A stretch of 64,000 nucleotides of DNA from contig JAOSLS010000079.1 of assembly GCA_026419805.1 (NCBI GenBank), positions 32,714 to 96,713 of the forward strand, given 5' to 3'. Shown piece after piece: positions 29,825 through 43,411 of the stretch. A program made the translations under genes and the position numbers. Numbering within the stretch: the stretch's first letter is position 1; the number at the start of each line of letters is the position of its first letter. The stretch is from Ceratocystis colombiana (taxonomy: Eukaryota; Ascomycota; Sordariomycetes; Microascales; Ceratocystidaceae). The notes under the pieces are model-generated. The model made no database searches. It saw nothing but the letters and a program-made list of their open reading frames with translations, and was not told the origin of the DNA.

Positions 29825-30430
29825 CGCGGGGTAATGAAGAGGTTGTCGGCGTTGTCTAAGAAAGAGTAGTAAAACCGAGCCGTCACCAAAGCCAGTATAG
29901 GCGGTGAATAAATTCAGTCTCAGAAAAAGCAATTACTAAACAGTTATTGCCTCGTCACCACAAAGAGAATGAATGGGAAAGGAAAAATTCGACCGAAAGT
30001 ATCAAGTCACTAATACCCTAACATCATTCTGAAGCAATGATGAAAGAAAGAAAGAGCAGAGTTAGAAAAGCCAAGGAAAGAAATAAAAGAAAGCGAATAC
30101 GAAAAAAAAAAAGAAAAAAAGCCAGGAAGAGGCAAGGGAGAGGAAGGAGCTGAGACAAGAGCGGAAACTACTCCAAAAACTTCCTGCACTATCCAGCTCG
30201 CTGTCTCCAACTTGAGCCCCAGTTTTATGATGCTAAATTGTCAGCCTCTTGTTTTTTTCCGGACAATTCCACATAAAGCTCTATCTTACTCAGTAGTCCG
30301 ATGCTGCCGGCAACTCAAAATGGAGATAGTGCTTACCACAGTTTGAGCAATTTCTTTCACTTGATAGTGAGATTTACTGATCTCAAAGAAAGAAAGAAAA
30401 ACAGTGTGTTGCTTTCTTTCATAGACCACA

Positions 30431-30438
30431 TGACGTAA
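30431..30438. promoter_or_regulatory. CRE-like site TGACGTAA
   Basis: TGACGTAA lies in the divergent intergenic region between the DUF2434 gene and COG5, 267 bp upstream of the COG5 start. It matches the consensus for Atf1/CREB-type bZIP factors. A single site of this length can occur by chance. Confidence 0.3.
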
Positions 30439-30704
30439 GATTATAGGTCTATTCAGCTTCTCGCTCCATTCTTGCCGCTCAGCAGTGGGGCTAGCTAGGT
30501 TCGGTTCGCGCGTTAGTAATAGCCGGGCGTTTTTTTTTTTTGCTGTTGCTAAAGGTAATATGTGCTTGTTTTGATTTTGGCCTATTCCGTTTACTTTTAA
30601 AGGGACACCACCCTCCGTTTTGTTCTCTTGATTCTAATCGATTTCTTCCTAGCACGCAAAACCTCAAAACACCAATCATCTAGCTATAACTTATCTCTCC
30701 TACA

Positions 30705-32012
30705 ATGAACAACAAAAATCATTCCTATGTTGACTACAGGACATTTCTGGACCCCACCTTCCAGCCTCCTGCGTTTATACGTGATCTTGTCCAATCAACC
30801 GGTGGTTCAGACGATCAACTGATAGATTTTTCTACCCCCTTAGCACGAATTCTTTTTGATATCCAAGAAGTAAATTCCGACATCGATTCGGTGACCACTG
30901 GCTCAGCTGGGTCGCTTCTAAGTCATACTCTGGGTCAGAACAACGCTAGTCAAAGCCTTACGGATGGGCTTGACGCCCTAACCGATGCTCTCTACCGGAG
31001 CCACCTGCATCTAGAGCGTGAAGTGGGCATCACACATGATTATGCGATCATGACCCAATACGTAGCCAGACGAGTCGCATCAACCCATAGTTTGCTGACA
31101 TCACTTTCAACCTTTTTCAAGCTTAGTCGGCAGCTAGAGATTCATTGTCTGGAATTTTTGCCTGTTGGTTACAGTGAACCACAAGCCTACCCCTCACTTG
31201 TCCACTGTGCAGAGGTCATCATTTCCACCGAGTCGATGACTAACAGATCTTCTCCTGATGCAGTGGCCAGGAATTTGGGGTACCTCGAGATCGTCAATCA
31301 AATCCAGGACGCCGTCATTAGGCCGATATCTAGTGTCGTACTGCAACAATCAATCCGAGTCATTCGCGAATTTTCGGTCCCTGAATCCGAAACCTTTGCC
31401 CAGTCTGAAGCCAACAAACTCCGCCTTGCTTCAAGCTTCCACGCGCTCTACTTTATGTCATATTCTGACTTCACCCGTTGTGCCCGTCCCAACCGATCTT
31501 TCAATTCATTCAGCCCAGTATTGCTTTACAAACATATCACTTTGTATATCCGAAAGGCAGTTGATTTGTCCACGCTGGCCTTTGGCGATTTCCTACGTCA
31601 AATGACACTCCCGCACAATGGCATCTCACAGATCATAAAGCATGGCCAAAATATCATGGCACTCGAACACGTGATGAGTACTTGTTGGCCTAAGAAACAC
31701 GAAGTGCTGCCTGGCGCGCCGATAGAGTCAAGCTATCTCACAACATACCATAAATACATCGGATCTCCGTCGCTGATAAAGTTGTTCTGGGAGGTTTTAA
31801 CCGACAAGCTTCGTGATCAGGTGGCGACTATTATTATTAATCCTAATAGTCAACAGACCATATCCAGTGCCATTGAAAATTTCATCCTCACCGGATCCCG
31901 GATGCCTGACTCATGGGTAACCGTAACTGAACCCCAGCGCGAAGATCAATCCCAGATGCAGCCAGAAATAGAAGCCATGACGGCAGCGGCGATTAGGAGA
32001 GTCCTCAATTAA
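30705..32012 (+). CDS. COG5: Conserved oligomeric Golgi complex subunit 5 (COG5)
   Basis: The 435-residue single-exon product begins with the Cog5 N-terminal signature: VDYRTFLDPTFQPPAF, then LIDFSTPLARILFDIQEVN, then a segment with GSLLSHTLGQNNASQSL. These place a helical coil at residues ~40-130 that binds partner subunits in lobe B of the COG tether. The remaining helical region is less conserved. Length agrees with filamentous-fungal orthologues. COG tethers retrograde vesicles at the Golgi and maintains glycosylation enzymes there. A CT-rich leader and a CRE-like site precede it. No intron is needed for the frame. Confidence 0.85.
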   Translation: MNNKNHSYVDYRTFLDPTFQPPAFIRDLVQSTGGSDDQLIDFSTPLARILFDIQEVNSDIDSVTTGSAGSLLSHTLGQNNASQSLTDGLDALTDALYRSHLHLEREVGITHDYAIMTQYVARRVASTHSLLTSLSTFFKLSRQLEIHCLEFLPVGYSEPQAYPSLVHCAEVIISTESMTNRSSPDAVARNLGYLEIVNQIQDAVIRPISSVVLQQSIRVIREFSVPESETFAQSEANKLRLASSFHALYFMSYSDFTRCARPNRSFNSFSPVLLYKHITLYIRKAVDLSTLAFGDFLRQMTLPHNGISQIIKHGQNIMALEHVMSTCWPKKHEVLPGAPIESSYLTTYHKYIGSPSLIKLFWEVLTDKLRDQVATIIINPNSQQTISSAIENFILTGSRMPDSWVTVTEPQREDQSQMQPEIEAMTAAAIRRVLN

Positions 32013-35000
32013 TAATAATCAAAGACAGCAAAGTATTGCTAGGGGCCACTTTGAAAGGCGAAGTGGGAGTGAAAGGAATAGGCAAACAAGTATTATTACT
32101 AGATGTCTTCTAGCGGTTTTTTCGATAGCAAATTATTATTTCGTTTTCCTATATGTCGATTGACGCCCAATAATTACGGGTAGTGTTACTTGGACATTAC
32201 TTTTTGCAGTAAAATCTCTATTGAGCAAACAACAAATAATACACGAGGCGAGTAACAAGCTTGCCTAGAGGCATATACACTTCTCTCGTGGAAATTTTGT
32301 CGTCAGCCTTGTAGAGGGTTAATTCTGTCTAGTAACCACCAATCTGGCGTCGTTCAATCTTGGTAATTCCCGTAGATGTTAAATAATGACAAGTTCAAGT
32401 TCAACAAATAGTACAGGGCTACTTTATCCAAAGTTGGTACCCAACATAAGCACTACACTTTGCATATAACGAAGTCTATAAATCACGAGTTAAAACTTGC
32501 GCGATCGAAATCATTTGGGGATTTCATACATTATCGAGCAGCCTTTTATCACCAACCAAGCCACAAAATAATTGACACTAGCTAGTGTAGCTATGGCATT
32601 TTCCAGATCCAAAATGCAAGCAGAATCCCGATGCAAGCACTACTTTATCCAAGTTACTAGCGGTACTAGGGGAAATATCATCATTTCATTGGTTTAATTC
32701 ACCCTGCTACTAAAGGCGGTGAAGGATAACTGCTCAAACTAGACCCAAGATTACCGTACCAAAATTCGAGTACTAACTCTGTGGTACTGCAATAAACCAG
32801 TTACAGGACGGCTGGGTTGACATCTCAACGCTTCTAGTGGCGATATTTTCTTGGCTCTCTATCGTGTGTTTCGAGTTTCCAGAACATGAGTATGATACAA
32901 TACCCCGTAAGGTGACAGCCGTCAAGTGTTCGGTTTGGCCCGTAGCTAAACCAATGCATAAAAAGGAGAGGCACTTTTGTTGATGTCGCCCTCTGGACTG
33001 TTACTATAGAGCTACGTACGTAGACAGTTCCATCTTTGCTCTCTGTCTGAAAATAGCAAATTTTCCATAACGGATAAGACTATATTAACAGCCCAGGTTA
33101 AGTCCATAATGCATCGCAAAAGCGACTGATACAATACTACCTACAACTCTATCCTGCCCCTCGATAACTTGTGGTTGAATCCCAAACAAAAAATTGGTAG
33201 CGACGAGGGGTTTACTTCGGTTTCTCTCATATCATGTTATTTCCAGGTTTCATAATATAGTGACAACCGGATTTAGGCACGCGATGCTGTGATATCGGGG
33301 GGTTTTTTGCTCTAACCCTTATTTATGTTTCTTTTTGCAGGTATTTATTTCGCTCTCATTTGTTACTGTGTCATCTACATTCTTTACTTGGTGTCTGGTT
33401 GACTTGATGTTGCAAATTAGACTAGGGTTACATGCTTAATAGAAGGGTTATCTTTGACTATGTAAGCTGGCCTCTTGATAGATGCCAGATTTGCACCGCA
33501 TTGATCATTATTACCCACAAACGGAAAAAAAAAATACACATCTTCATTGCGATGGGTGTTCCGCTCTGTCAGTTGGTTATATCCCTTTCCTAATACCAAG
33601 GATAATGCAGATCTTGTGAGTTTCTTGTAGAAATCAATGGTTTATTACAAAACCTTTTCTCTTTGACGAGAGATTTGCTAGTGATGTTGTTTTGGAGAAG
33701 GCAAAGATGATAAGTTAGAATTTTGGAGGATGTAATGGCTTTTTGAAGTAGTAGCGAGGGGAATTGGGACTACAAGGACTGAATCGTTGTATTTACTTTG
33801 TTTGATGGGATTATTAGAAGATCTATTCCTCGACTTGAGGCTAGTTTAAGTGCTAGTTGCACAGACATATGTAGTATAATTCAACAAACGAAATACCAAT
33901 CGAATGATTTTTTGTCTGGTTCCTTTTGTTTCTTCTTTTTTTTTTCTATTATTCATCTTCTATATTTCATATTCGATTTATTTCATGTATCGTATCTCAC
34001 TGTCCGAGGAAAGACCCATAGCCCAAGACGGCTTTCCTTCAAGGATCCCTGCTTACTCGAGTCCAGACCGAGTTCTTGTAGAGTGCGACTTTCTCCTTTT
34101 AGCCCTATTATAGCAAAGAGTATGGTAAATAGAATGGGGTGTCTCACCCCGTCTCAGAGACAAGGGGTTACTATAGGTCTGGGTAGATATGGAGATGGAC
34201 GGCTAACATCTGTGCTCTCTTTCTCTCTTGTCTCCTTCTGCCTGGACCCATCTGTTGAGAATCATCTGCTTTGTGTACAACGTTGGCCTTATTTGTACCT
34301 CTGTGCATGCGACTTTTACGCTGTATCATCTCATTTACTGGTAGTGGAGCTTTTTTCCTTTCCTATTTTCTCTTTTTGTTAAATGCCTGATTTTATCTCA
34401 TTATATTTTGACCATGTATCAATCCTTCCTGATGGGGCTACAGCACTACTACTCCTACAAAATCATGGGGAGGCCTTCAACGTCTTCCTGGAGAACGCTG
34501 GTGATAGGGGTAAAGGACCATAAAAGAGGAATGGAAATGGGAAAACGCATAAACAAGAATGAGTTGATTGATGGAAAGAAAAAAGAAGGTTATCTCAGCG
34601 GAGTAGCATTGGTAATGGGAAAGGAAACTAGGAGTAGAAATATGTTATATCAGAACACCCAATAACTTCAGCTCTCCATCTTCGTTACGACCAACTTTGA
34701 AAAAAAGTGCGGACAGCCTGTACTGTGCCTAGTATACAACATACATTGACTAGAAGTGCTTGCTTCAGGCTTCCTGTAAGCGAGAAGAGGCTTGGCACCA
34801 ACTCTTGGAAATTTGGAGTTGCTCAGTTGTGCCCGTACTATATGTCAAGCAAAAACGGGCGGATGATCTGACTTGGGCGAGAAAGGTATCTCTTGGGATT
34901 TAAGCACTAAGTGTAGATTGCATTAAATCTTAGATCCAGAGCCTTGTGTGTACCAGACCGTCTCTGACAATTAGCCCATATTAATAAGCCTGCTTTTTGG

Positions 35001-35541
35001 TGTTAAGACATCAGGGGAAGGGAAGGGGATGAGGGCGTGATGATACTTCATTGGCCAATTACCTAGGGGGAGAGATCTGCAGCTACATGGTAGCGCTTTT
35101 CATTTAGTTTTACTGAGTGGAGAGGGAGTGAGTGTAAGCAAAGGAAGCGAGTGCAGATACATAAACGACGTAGCTCCCCTCCCCTTCTTCGGGGCATTTC
35201 CAGGTATGACATTAGAGTCACGGTATTTGCCTCTCCATAGGCTTCTTGTTTGTTCTTACTCCTATAGCACATTATTGCATTTCCGAACCTCGCCATCTTC
35301 TATCTGATAAGAGGAGATCCTGATTAGAGAGTCTAAGACTCTATGCCTTCTTCTATACTTTGTTATACGCGGCGCCCATTAACACATGCGATCATTCTAT
35401 CTGTGACGGCTTCGCGTGCCTCGTTAAAGTGTGTCCTCTGACACTTGACCAGAGAAGAGCCAACGGCTGGTTCTCACATCTTCTAGCGCTCTACTCCTGA
35501 TTTTACTCAAACTTCCGACTCGGTTCATCGCACACACCATC
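32013..35541. other. 3.5 kb gene-free region
   Basis: No coding region could be supported. The plus-strand frame at 33798-34382 is rich in Phe/Ser from a T-rich stretch and has no family. The sequence is AT-rich without clear repeats. Part may be leader or promoter of the receptor gene at 35542. Confidence 0.4.
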
Positions 35542-36854
35542 ATGAATTCTACTTACCACCTGGAAAATCAAGGCCAGGTCGTGGTACCCGCAATCTCAGG
35601 TCTTTTGGGTTTGACTTCGCTCTTTGTGGGTATGAGATTGTACACTAGAGCTCTGCTAAGCCACTCATTATCGTGGGACGACTTAGTTTTATTATTTGGA
35701 TATGTCCGTCTTTGTCTTACTTTGTACCATACACGGCTGGCGCATGAATCTAACAACATGGTTTCTATCAATAGATGATTACTCTCTCGGAAGGTATTCT
35801 GATGATGGTACATACAAAATACGGGCAAGGTTACCACTGGGATACATTATCACCATCAACCCAAACGACGTATCTCAAGATTTTCTACGCCACCTTAGTG
35901 CTGTACTATCTTGCCTTGGGGGTGATTAAAACCGCGATTCTGCTCCAGTACATGCGTATATTTACTGGACAGTTCCGTAAGATTACTGTCATTTGTATGA
36001 TTGTTATTGGCATGTGGAGTACCTCGATATGGTTGGTTACAATCAACACTTGCACTCCTGTCCGTGCCTATTGGGATAAGAGCATTGAAGGCCGTTGTAT
36101 TCCTAACCTCCCCCAGTGGTATATCAATGCCGCTGGAAACATTCTGACGGATTTGGTTATTGTTGTTTTGCCCATCAAGGCCTTGTGGAATCTACACCTG
36201 CCAAAGTCTCAGCGTTTGTCGTTGATTGGAGTGTTTGCTTTGGGATTTTTGTAAGTATGGCCCCACTCCCTTGCTGGCAGTCGTACTGACCATTACTTAT
36301 TTAGTACTTGCGCTATCTCACTGATTCGTGTCTTTGCACTGTCACTCGACAGTGATCTGTCTTATAAAAATATCGACGCTGCAATCTGGTCCTTCGCCGA
36401 GCTCGCCTGCGCTTTAATTACGGCGTCGTTACCAACTCTGCGCCCTATCATGTATCGCATTCTCCCTCGCATATTCCATCCTTCTATTCGTTCTTCCGGG
36501 AGAAAGACTACGCGTGGCTCGGAATATGCCCGGTATGGTCTCAAGTCTAATTCAACAACCCCTGAAGACGAATCCTCACTCACGAAGCCCCATACCTCAA
36601 CCGAAAAACTTGCTTCCGATACTAGTGATGTCGAACTGCAAGTTAGAGTAGGACACTTAAGTGACAAAAAGGCTACAGGAAGAGCGATTATAGGAGGCAG
36701 GAAAATGAAAATACCACTCAAAATACAGTCTGGAGATCGCCGGGCTTGCTTGACTACAATATGTGCTGGTCAAGACTCAAACTCTGCCCATTCGGTACCA
36801 CTGGGCGGTATTAACGTACGGACGGAGACTTATATTGAAGATGGACGGTTATGA
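35542..36854 (+). CDS. PTH11-like / rhodopsin-domain integral membrane receptor
   Basis: Exons 35542-35703, 35775-36250 and 36305-36854 give 395 residues. Introns are 71 bp (TCTAAC branch, CAATAG acceptor) and 54 bp (GTAAGT donor, TTTAG acceptor). The product matches the fungal rhodopsin-domain family (CFEM-less PTH11-like). It has an N-terminal helix followed by LSWDDLVLLFGY, a KYGQGYHWD loop, ALGVIKTAILLQYMRIF and then WLVTINTCTPVRAYWDK. Later come GRCIPNLPQWYINAAGNILTD and FALGF-FTCAISLIRV across the second splice. Seven membrane helices span residues ~15-285, followed by a ~110-residue cytosolic tail. Such proteins sense surface or chemical cues, but ligands are rarely known. The extracellular CFEM domain of Pth11 itself is absent. 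Confidence 0.82.
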
Positions 36855-37344
36855 GATGAGGGAGGAAGGGCTCAAGGGTAGTTTTTTACATTGTGGGAAG
36901 AGCATGTCTGCTTGTTTTAATTTCTTTCGTGCTTGCTTTGGGAGTTAAGGGCTGGATAATTAAAAGAATGATTCACAACACGTCAGCCTATTCCTTTTGA
37001 TGACACAAAATGTAGCTTAGGTTTATGGAAAGGACGTTGAGGAACTGCTATTACAAGATATGTTGTACCACGTATGTTTACGGATATGTCATATTGCAAT
37101 GTGGCCACATCAAGTGTTGGCTTGTATCTGGGTGGCTGCATACATGGGGGGCGCGGTACAGGCATTGTCTGGAAAGAAAATTGGAAGAGTTTCATTAACT
37201 TCATCAATAAACCTTTGTATCAGATGGGATTGAGCAAAGACAAAGATTTTGAAGTAGCCATCATAGGGAATCTAGATTCATCTTCAGAGTTATTGGTTCT
37301 TGATATCAGAGCTACTTTTCTCAGCTGGCCACCCGTAAATAAAA

Positions 37345-38610
37345 TTATGCATCCACAAGCTCTGAAGAATGTGTCTCGCCAGCCTTCAAAAGGCCCTCCA
37401 ACACAGAGAGATCGCACAGTGCCTCATCAGGACTTTGCTCAGTGCAGATCACGCCACTATCCAAACCATTTGCCCAGGCCTTTAGTTCCTCCAGTACGCC
37501 GCTGGTTTTTGTGACTTTGATGACCTCTTCGATCTTTTCGCCCTGGGAATTGAGAGTCACAATCTTAACTTCGGAAGGGTTCATTTCAACTTCACCATGG
37601 GTAGTTGACACGGCCAGGCGGAAGCCAGAACGGAAGGCACTGCCAAAGGAAACATTGAAAGAACCAGAGCGACCACCAGCTGTAGTAATCACGCCATGAA
37701 TGGTGTCCATGGGAAGCAAGAGGGGCTGCAGAAGCGTGGTTGAAGCCTTCACGCTAGCGATTTTATCGTTAACAGCGGCGAGTAGATACCGAAGGGAAGC
37801 TGTGAAGTGAACACCTCCATCAAGAAGAAAACCACCTTGATATTCCGGGACCTTGCGCCCTGGTAATGTAGTAATGAAGGTGTTAGACTAGGAAATATTT
37901 TAAAAAAACAAAAAATGGGGTTTTGAGGTACCTACATGCTGTGTTGAAATATTTATTATCCGTTTTGACGAGAGTAAACATTTCGAAGCTGAAAAAGGTG
38001 AGCTCGCCACCCAAATCATTGAGCCTCTCGGCAGCTATCTGCAAAGCCTTCTGGAATCTGTAGTTCTCAGCAACGGCCCAGAGAGGTTTTGTATCTGGTA
38101 GTATGTTATAATCTTTGAGTAGGCTTTTGGCCGAGGAGACATCTTTTGCTATCGGCTTCTCACTGATAACATGTTTACCAGCTTTCCATGCTTTGCGGAT
38201 TATCGCAGGTTGAGCGATAATTGGTAGACAGATGATAACAGCAGAAATGTCATCACGGGCAAGGAGATCATCAAGGGAGGAGCCTGAGACGTGGGGGGAG
38301 TCATAGTATACTGTGGGGGGGGATACAGAGCCAGACACGGTGTTGGCAAGGCTTTGTGCAGAAGTTTGGGACCGGGAGTAAATAGCCTTTAGCTCAAGAC
38401 TAGGAATGGCTTCGATAGCAGGGAGATGTTCTTAAAGGCTTGTTAGTAAGTTGCTACTGATATTTCTATTTGTAAAGGAGATATATGTAGGCAATGCAGA
38501 CTGGCTCGTCATCCTCAAAGGTTAACCAACGTTTAAGCTGCAGGGGAAGAGTGGGGTAGCACACCATTTTGGGCGAAGATTCCAGCGCCAAGAAGAGCAA
38601 CACCAACCAT
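37345..38610 (-). CDS. Gfo/Idh/MocA-family NAD(P)-dependent oxidoreductase
   Basis: Exons 38565-38610, 37936-38430 and 37345-37859 (transcribed right to left) give 351 residues. The two introns are 134 and 76 bp with GT-AG ends; the second has a GTAGGT donor. The N-terminus MVGVALLGAGIFAQN is the GxGxxG-type nucleotide-binding turn, split by the first intron. A DDISAVIICLP segment, the conserved EKP motif with the probable catalytic lysine K107, and AENYRF follow. The C-terminal domain begins AWRKVPEYQGGFLLDGGVHF, where the histidine is a usual active-site residue. The family reduces or oxidises sugars, inositols or dihydrodiols; the substrate here cannot be told from sequence. The very short first exon is supported by the GxGxxG motif. 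Confidence 0.82.
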
Positions 38611-40014
38611 TTTTATGTTTAAACTTGTAAAGAAGTGCTATGGGAACAGTGAAGACTTTGGTGGAAGAACTCGAATATTCATCGGAGAAAGGCCACCATT
38701 AGAAAAAAAAAAAGCTAAGGAAAGAAACAAGGGAAACACATCTAAAGAAGAGGGGGCAGAGCATTAAAGGTAGTAATAACCAGGGAAGCCAGCCAATCAG
38801 CCCCGATAAACGAGAATGGAAAGCCTACGATCGAAGCTTATTGATGCAACCACCTAATGTTGCATTGTTATTTAGCAACTGTTATTGTGGGTTTGCTGCC
38901 CTGGACTTTCAACTCCCTAAAACAAGGTCTACGAATTTTAGCCTCGTTTGAATTCTCACCTTGGTTATTGACTTTAGCCTAACGCTATCTTCATGTATGG
39001 CCCCCGTGATCCATGCTCCAACATTAAGGGGCCCCTGCAACGTTAAGCAGGTTGTGGTGCCCTTATCTGCTCTGTGTTGTGATTTTGGCGTTTTGCTATG
39101 GGGAAAGTGTGTTAAAGGAAAGAAATGCATCCTGTTGGGGAGAGTATGCAACAAACAAAGTAATTGCAATGGATTAGGAGTGAGAGGGAAAGACGGGCTA
39201 TTGAGAGAAGATGTTAAAAGACCTTTGCAAAATCTTGCTCTACTCTTTCCTGTCCTGGAAAGTAAAACGCTACCGAGCGAAACAGGCTCCAGCCAGAATA
39301 AAAAGTCTCCACAAATTCCTTCGTCCAGACGCGACTTTATTCTGTGTCTGAATCTTTACTGGTGATCGGCAATCCAAACTGCTTTCTTCCTCCCAAGACC
39401 TTGACGGTTTCACATTTTGGGGCCCGTCTCCTGTCCATGTCCTGCTCCTTCTCCTTTCGTCTTGCTCTTTTTCCTTCTCTTGTTTGTTCTCTTTTTTTTC
39501 TTCTACTTTCACGATAATTTCTTTTTGCCCGGTTTGCTACACATTCTAAATAGCTTGCAGGTTTTCCTTCAGGTCACTTACGTATTTATGGATTCTGCTA
39601 TATTTCGCTTTATTTTCTCTCTTCTTTTTCTTTCCTGCCTATTAAATTCTTCTTGCTCACTGCTATTCGGAAGTCGTATTATACACAAAGGATTGCATCT
39701 CGCCATCGCTTGATATAACGGCCCTACAATTTGGATATTTCCTCGGTCTCTCGATATTGCCAGCCTATCATTACCGACCTCGTTTACGTATCTGTAAAGT
39801 TTACGACGACACCTGACACTTCAATACAGAATACTGTGGTAACTACCCTGATACACTGGGTTTGGCGCCCTCCCAACACTAAGCGGGCCGCCCAACTTCT
39901 TTGTCCCCTTCACAACAAACCGTCTTGTGCAGCAAAAATCCAACTTTCTTGGGAATTGCAGTTGCCTGGCATTAATATATCAATCCAAATTTCGGTGTCT
40001 CCTCATCTGCCATC
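38611..40014. other. 1.4 kb divergent intergenic region
   Basis: Carries an A-rich stretch near 38700, then CT-rich sequence from about 39400 that is probably the leader of the gene at 40015. No gene is supported. Confidence 0.4.
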
Positions 40015-42671
40015 ATGGATTCTTCAACCCCAAAATCTCCACAATCCAAGAGAGATCGGCGATCTTCGCAGCGACAGTCCATCGCCATGTCGACGTCTGG
40101 GCAGCGAGACTCGTCGGCAGGCATAGTCGAAACTGCTGTTTTTGATGCCCTTGTATCTGACGGTCAGATAAGGCCGGATTCAACTCATCAGAATCATTCG
40201 ATCATGCCTCCATCTGGTTCTGGGTTTGATTCTCTGTATTCTACTCCACACTCAATGAACCCTTCTGCTCCGGCCTCGACATCAAAGCCGAGCTCTTCAT
40301 ATGTTGCACCAGTATCCAACTTCAGAAACTTTGTATCAGGCGGTGATTCCCCTTCATCAAAAAACCCACCGAAAATCGATTATCTTGCTCTTGGTACTCC
40401 AGCAGTACCGACCCAAATCCAGATGCGTGAAATACAGCCTCGTGTAGAGCCATCAATCCATATGCTTACCAACGAATTTTCCCTTGCCTCCGAAAGGCCT
40501 TCAGCACCACAGCCTGGCCCCTCGCACCCGTACACCATGTACCAACAGGGTATAAACGATGTCACCATCCCCGAAGTTGTAGCCACCATTCAGAGGCCGG
40601 TCCAACCACAGTTGCTACAAGGTCCATCTCATCCATATACCATGTACCCTCAAAATGTTGATTCTGTTGATAATGCAGCCCCAACACAGACTAATATACC
40701 ACCTATGGTTGGTTTCAACCCGAATGCCGGATATCAGCGACGTATTGGTCCTGATGGCGAGGAATCTGGTCTGGTTGGCCCGTTTGGCTACACGGAAGAA
40801 CTTCCGCCATACACTCGGTACCCTGAGCAGGGCCATAGTGCTAAAAATTCTACTGCTGACAGCTCTGGCACGGCTGTCTCTACAGAATCCCCTAATGCTG
40901 GCATCGCTGGACCTTCAGCTTCTGCTACAAATACAACTTCTGAAAGTCGTCATGATGCCCAAGATGCTCTAAACCGTCGCTCGGCTGATAGTTCTTTATC
41001 ACGATCACCGCAACCTCCAATGTCTATACTACGCACGATCGAAGCTCAAACAAACGCACCTGGTTCACGGCCTATGGTTTTACCACCCATTGATGGGGCT
41101 GGCGGGATCGGTCTTGCTACCCGTGACCCGGAATTCGCTTCTGGGAACGACCTAGACAGCCCTGACTCTGGTCCTTCGCGGCATAGTTTTGCTTCAGAAA
41201 CTAGTCATCATGAAATAAATACTGCTGCGAAAGACGTTTCTGAAAAGGATACCCCAAAGAAGGCCTGGCAGGTCAAGGCTCAGAGAAAGATTGGCGGTGT
41301 TGTTCCTCTGTGGGCCTTGATTTTTGCGGGAGTTGTGCTATTGATTGTTGGTGTGGTTCTAGGTGCAGTCATTGGAACAGTTACCTCCAAACGAAAGAAG
41401 AATCATCCTCCGTATGTTGACCACCCTCTCTTTCTAAAAAAAAAACCATCCACTAACAAATATATCATAGTAATGGGCCAATTGACGGGCTACTTCGGGC
41501 TCAGATAGTTCCCTTGCATTCTATCCCTCCTGATCTCACACCATTAACTACTGGTGTTTACGATATCCCGCCTATGATGGCTAACGCAGCTTCCGCTTCC
41601 TGTCTCAGCGATACCATTTACTCTCAGGTGTGGAGCTGCACCCAACCAAACCAATATCAGATTGAGTTTGATAAATCCCCTATTCTTGACGATATGGAAT
41701 ATTTCGTTAGCATGAACCTGGCAAATAATTCCATCCATTCGAAGTTTATTTGGGGAAACCAACCGATTTACTTACCCACCCTTTCTCCGCTGAAGGTCAT
41801 CAGCGATAACTCTGAGCCGAACTGGGGGCCTGCCTGGTGGTTCAATATGACTTACGACAAAGTAGTCATCATTTCACAAGACCGTTTCCCGCCTTACAAA
41901 CCCCCATCTAAAATGAGGGCACGGGACCCCGTGACATCTGCTCAGTCCTACGATTTCACGCCCACTTCAAGCTTTACTAGCTCCACTAGCGCTATGGATG
42001 ATGCGGATGATGCGGACGATACGGAGACACAAGAAACTATTACTTTTACAGCCACTATCACCGCGGATATTTCAACAAGTACACAGCCTACCCCAACATC
42101 CAAGCAAAGTGGATTTGGGTATAAAGATGGTGGCCGCGTTCCTACCCTCAAAGAAGGTGATATGGCATGGATATGTACCTGGCCAAATACCCGCCTGGAT
42201 TTCATGGTCTATCCTAACCAGGACAATAGTCTGGGCAATGGTAGGACTGACAAATCGGATGACTCCGACGACGCGCCATTGTATAGTGCCTCGTTCCCAT
42301 CTCCAACGACAGAAAATGATGCTACTGCCGCTTCTCAAACTTCCCTGCCAACCTCGGATAGTAGCCCTGATGTGCCTCCGCGATTTTCTTGGCATGAAAA
42401 CCCTTACCCAAAGGTCATAAAGATTACTGAGCAACACATTGATGGCCCTAAAAATTTCCCTACCTGCAGAAAGGTTCAGATTATCAATGGTGGTCAGGAT
42501 GCCATTGCTGTTCTAGACGACGATGGCCAACCCATTAAAGTTGAGCTTACTGACATGGAAAATGATGGCTCTCATGGCCCTACCCGCAGGAGCATCAATT
42601 ATCCAAATCATCTTTTGAACCGGGATGCATTTGAGGATTCCAACTGTGGCTGCTCATGGACGCTTTCCTAG
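40015..42671 (+). CDS. Single-pass membrane protein with disordered N-terminus (DUF7820-like layout)
   Basis: Exons 40015-41411 and 41471-42671 give 865 residues across a 59 bp intron (GTATGT donor, CATAG acceptor). Residues 1-~430 are Ser/Pro/Thr-rich and lack structure. A single membrane helix (VPLWALIFAGVVLLIVGVVLGAVIG) lies near residues ~430-455 and is followed by a basic KRKK stop-transfer. The C-terminal ~400 residues are predicted outside the cell. They include a folded part (ASASCLSDTIYSQVWSC ... WGPAWWFNMTYDKVVII), a Thr/Ser/Asp-rich spacer and a conserved end with NPYPKVIKI and CRKVQIINGG, closing in NCGCSW. This architecture matches a fungal membrane-protein family annotated DUF7820; assignment is from memory and tentative. 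Function is unknown; a cell-wall or surface role is plausible. Confidence 0.7.
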
Positions 42672-43411
42672 GGGTTTGTCTCTCTTATACCGTCATGCTT
42701 ATTGTTTATTCTTTTTAGGAGTTGCCAGTCTCCTTATCTCCCTTCTCCTATTGTCATTATTGTTATGCTTGATATTTTAGGCGGACTGTCCCTTGACGCA
42801 CCATCATTTGTTATACCCCTCTCATATCACTCTGTGCCTTTAAATTCGTTGTATAGCTATTGGGTTTGTTTAATTACGATATTCTATTGTGTAATTTGTT
42901 GGTTGGCGTTTATGACGGTATTTGATATTTCTCTTTAGGTCTGGATTGGGCTTTTATTGGTACACCATGAATTAATATACCATTAACACTTGAACTTGAA
43001 TGTATGTAAAGTAATATATCCTAAGTCTACTCAACCAGATCGCCGCTCGCATCGACCAAGCATAATAAATATCCTGTATTGGTGCATACTCCCGGCAAGT
43101 GCATATCCATTTCAACCTGCAAATATGCACTAATGCGAGCTACCCCGCTATTCCGACGTCGGCAGCGGGATTGGAAAGAGCGAAGCTTCCTGCCTTGTCT
43201 TGAGAGCTCAAGCTGCTGTGCTCTGTTCTACGCCTTAGATTGTGTATGTGCCCATATATATTTATGGAAGTGGGATAAGGAGCCTTTGACGTTTCTAAAA
43301 TATTTTCCTTTTCTATTTCCTTCATCCTTTTCTTGTTGACACCGCTATCGCTACACTTCACAAATTTTCATACACAAGACTTTGCGCTTAATTGATATTT
43401 CTTGGCATACA
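42672..43411. other. Intergenic region between the membrane protein and BCAT genes
   Basis: T-rich 3' flank, then a CT-rich leader before 43412. No gene is supported; the small frames have no family. Confidence 0.4.

Noticed and set aside
33798..34382. 194-residue plus-strand frame in the 3.5 kb gene-free block
   Set aside because: Phe/Ser-rich translation of a T-rich stretch with no domain, signal or conserved pattern.
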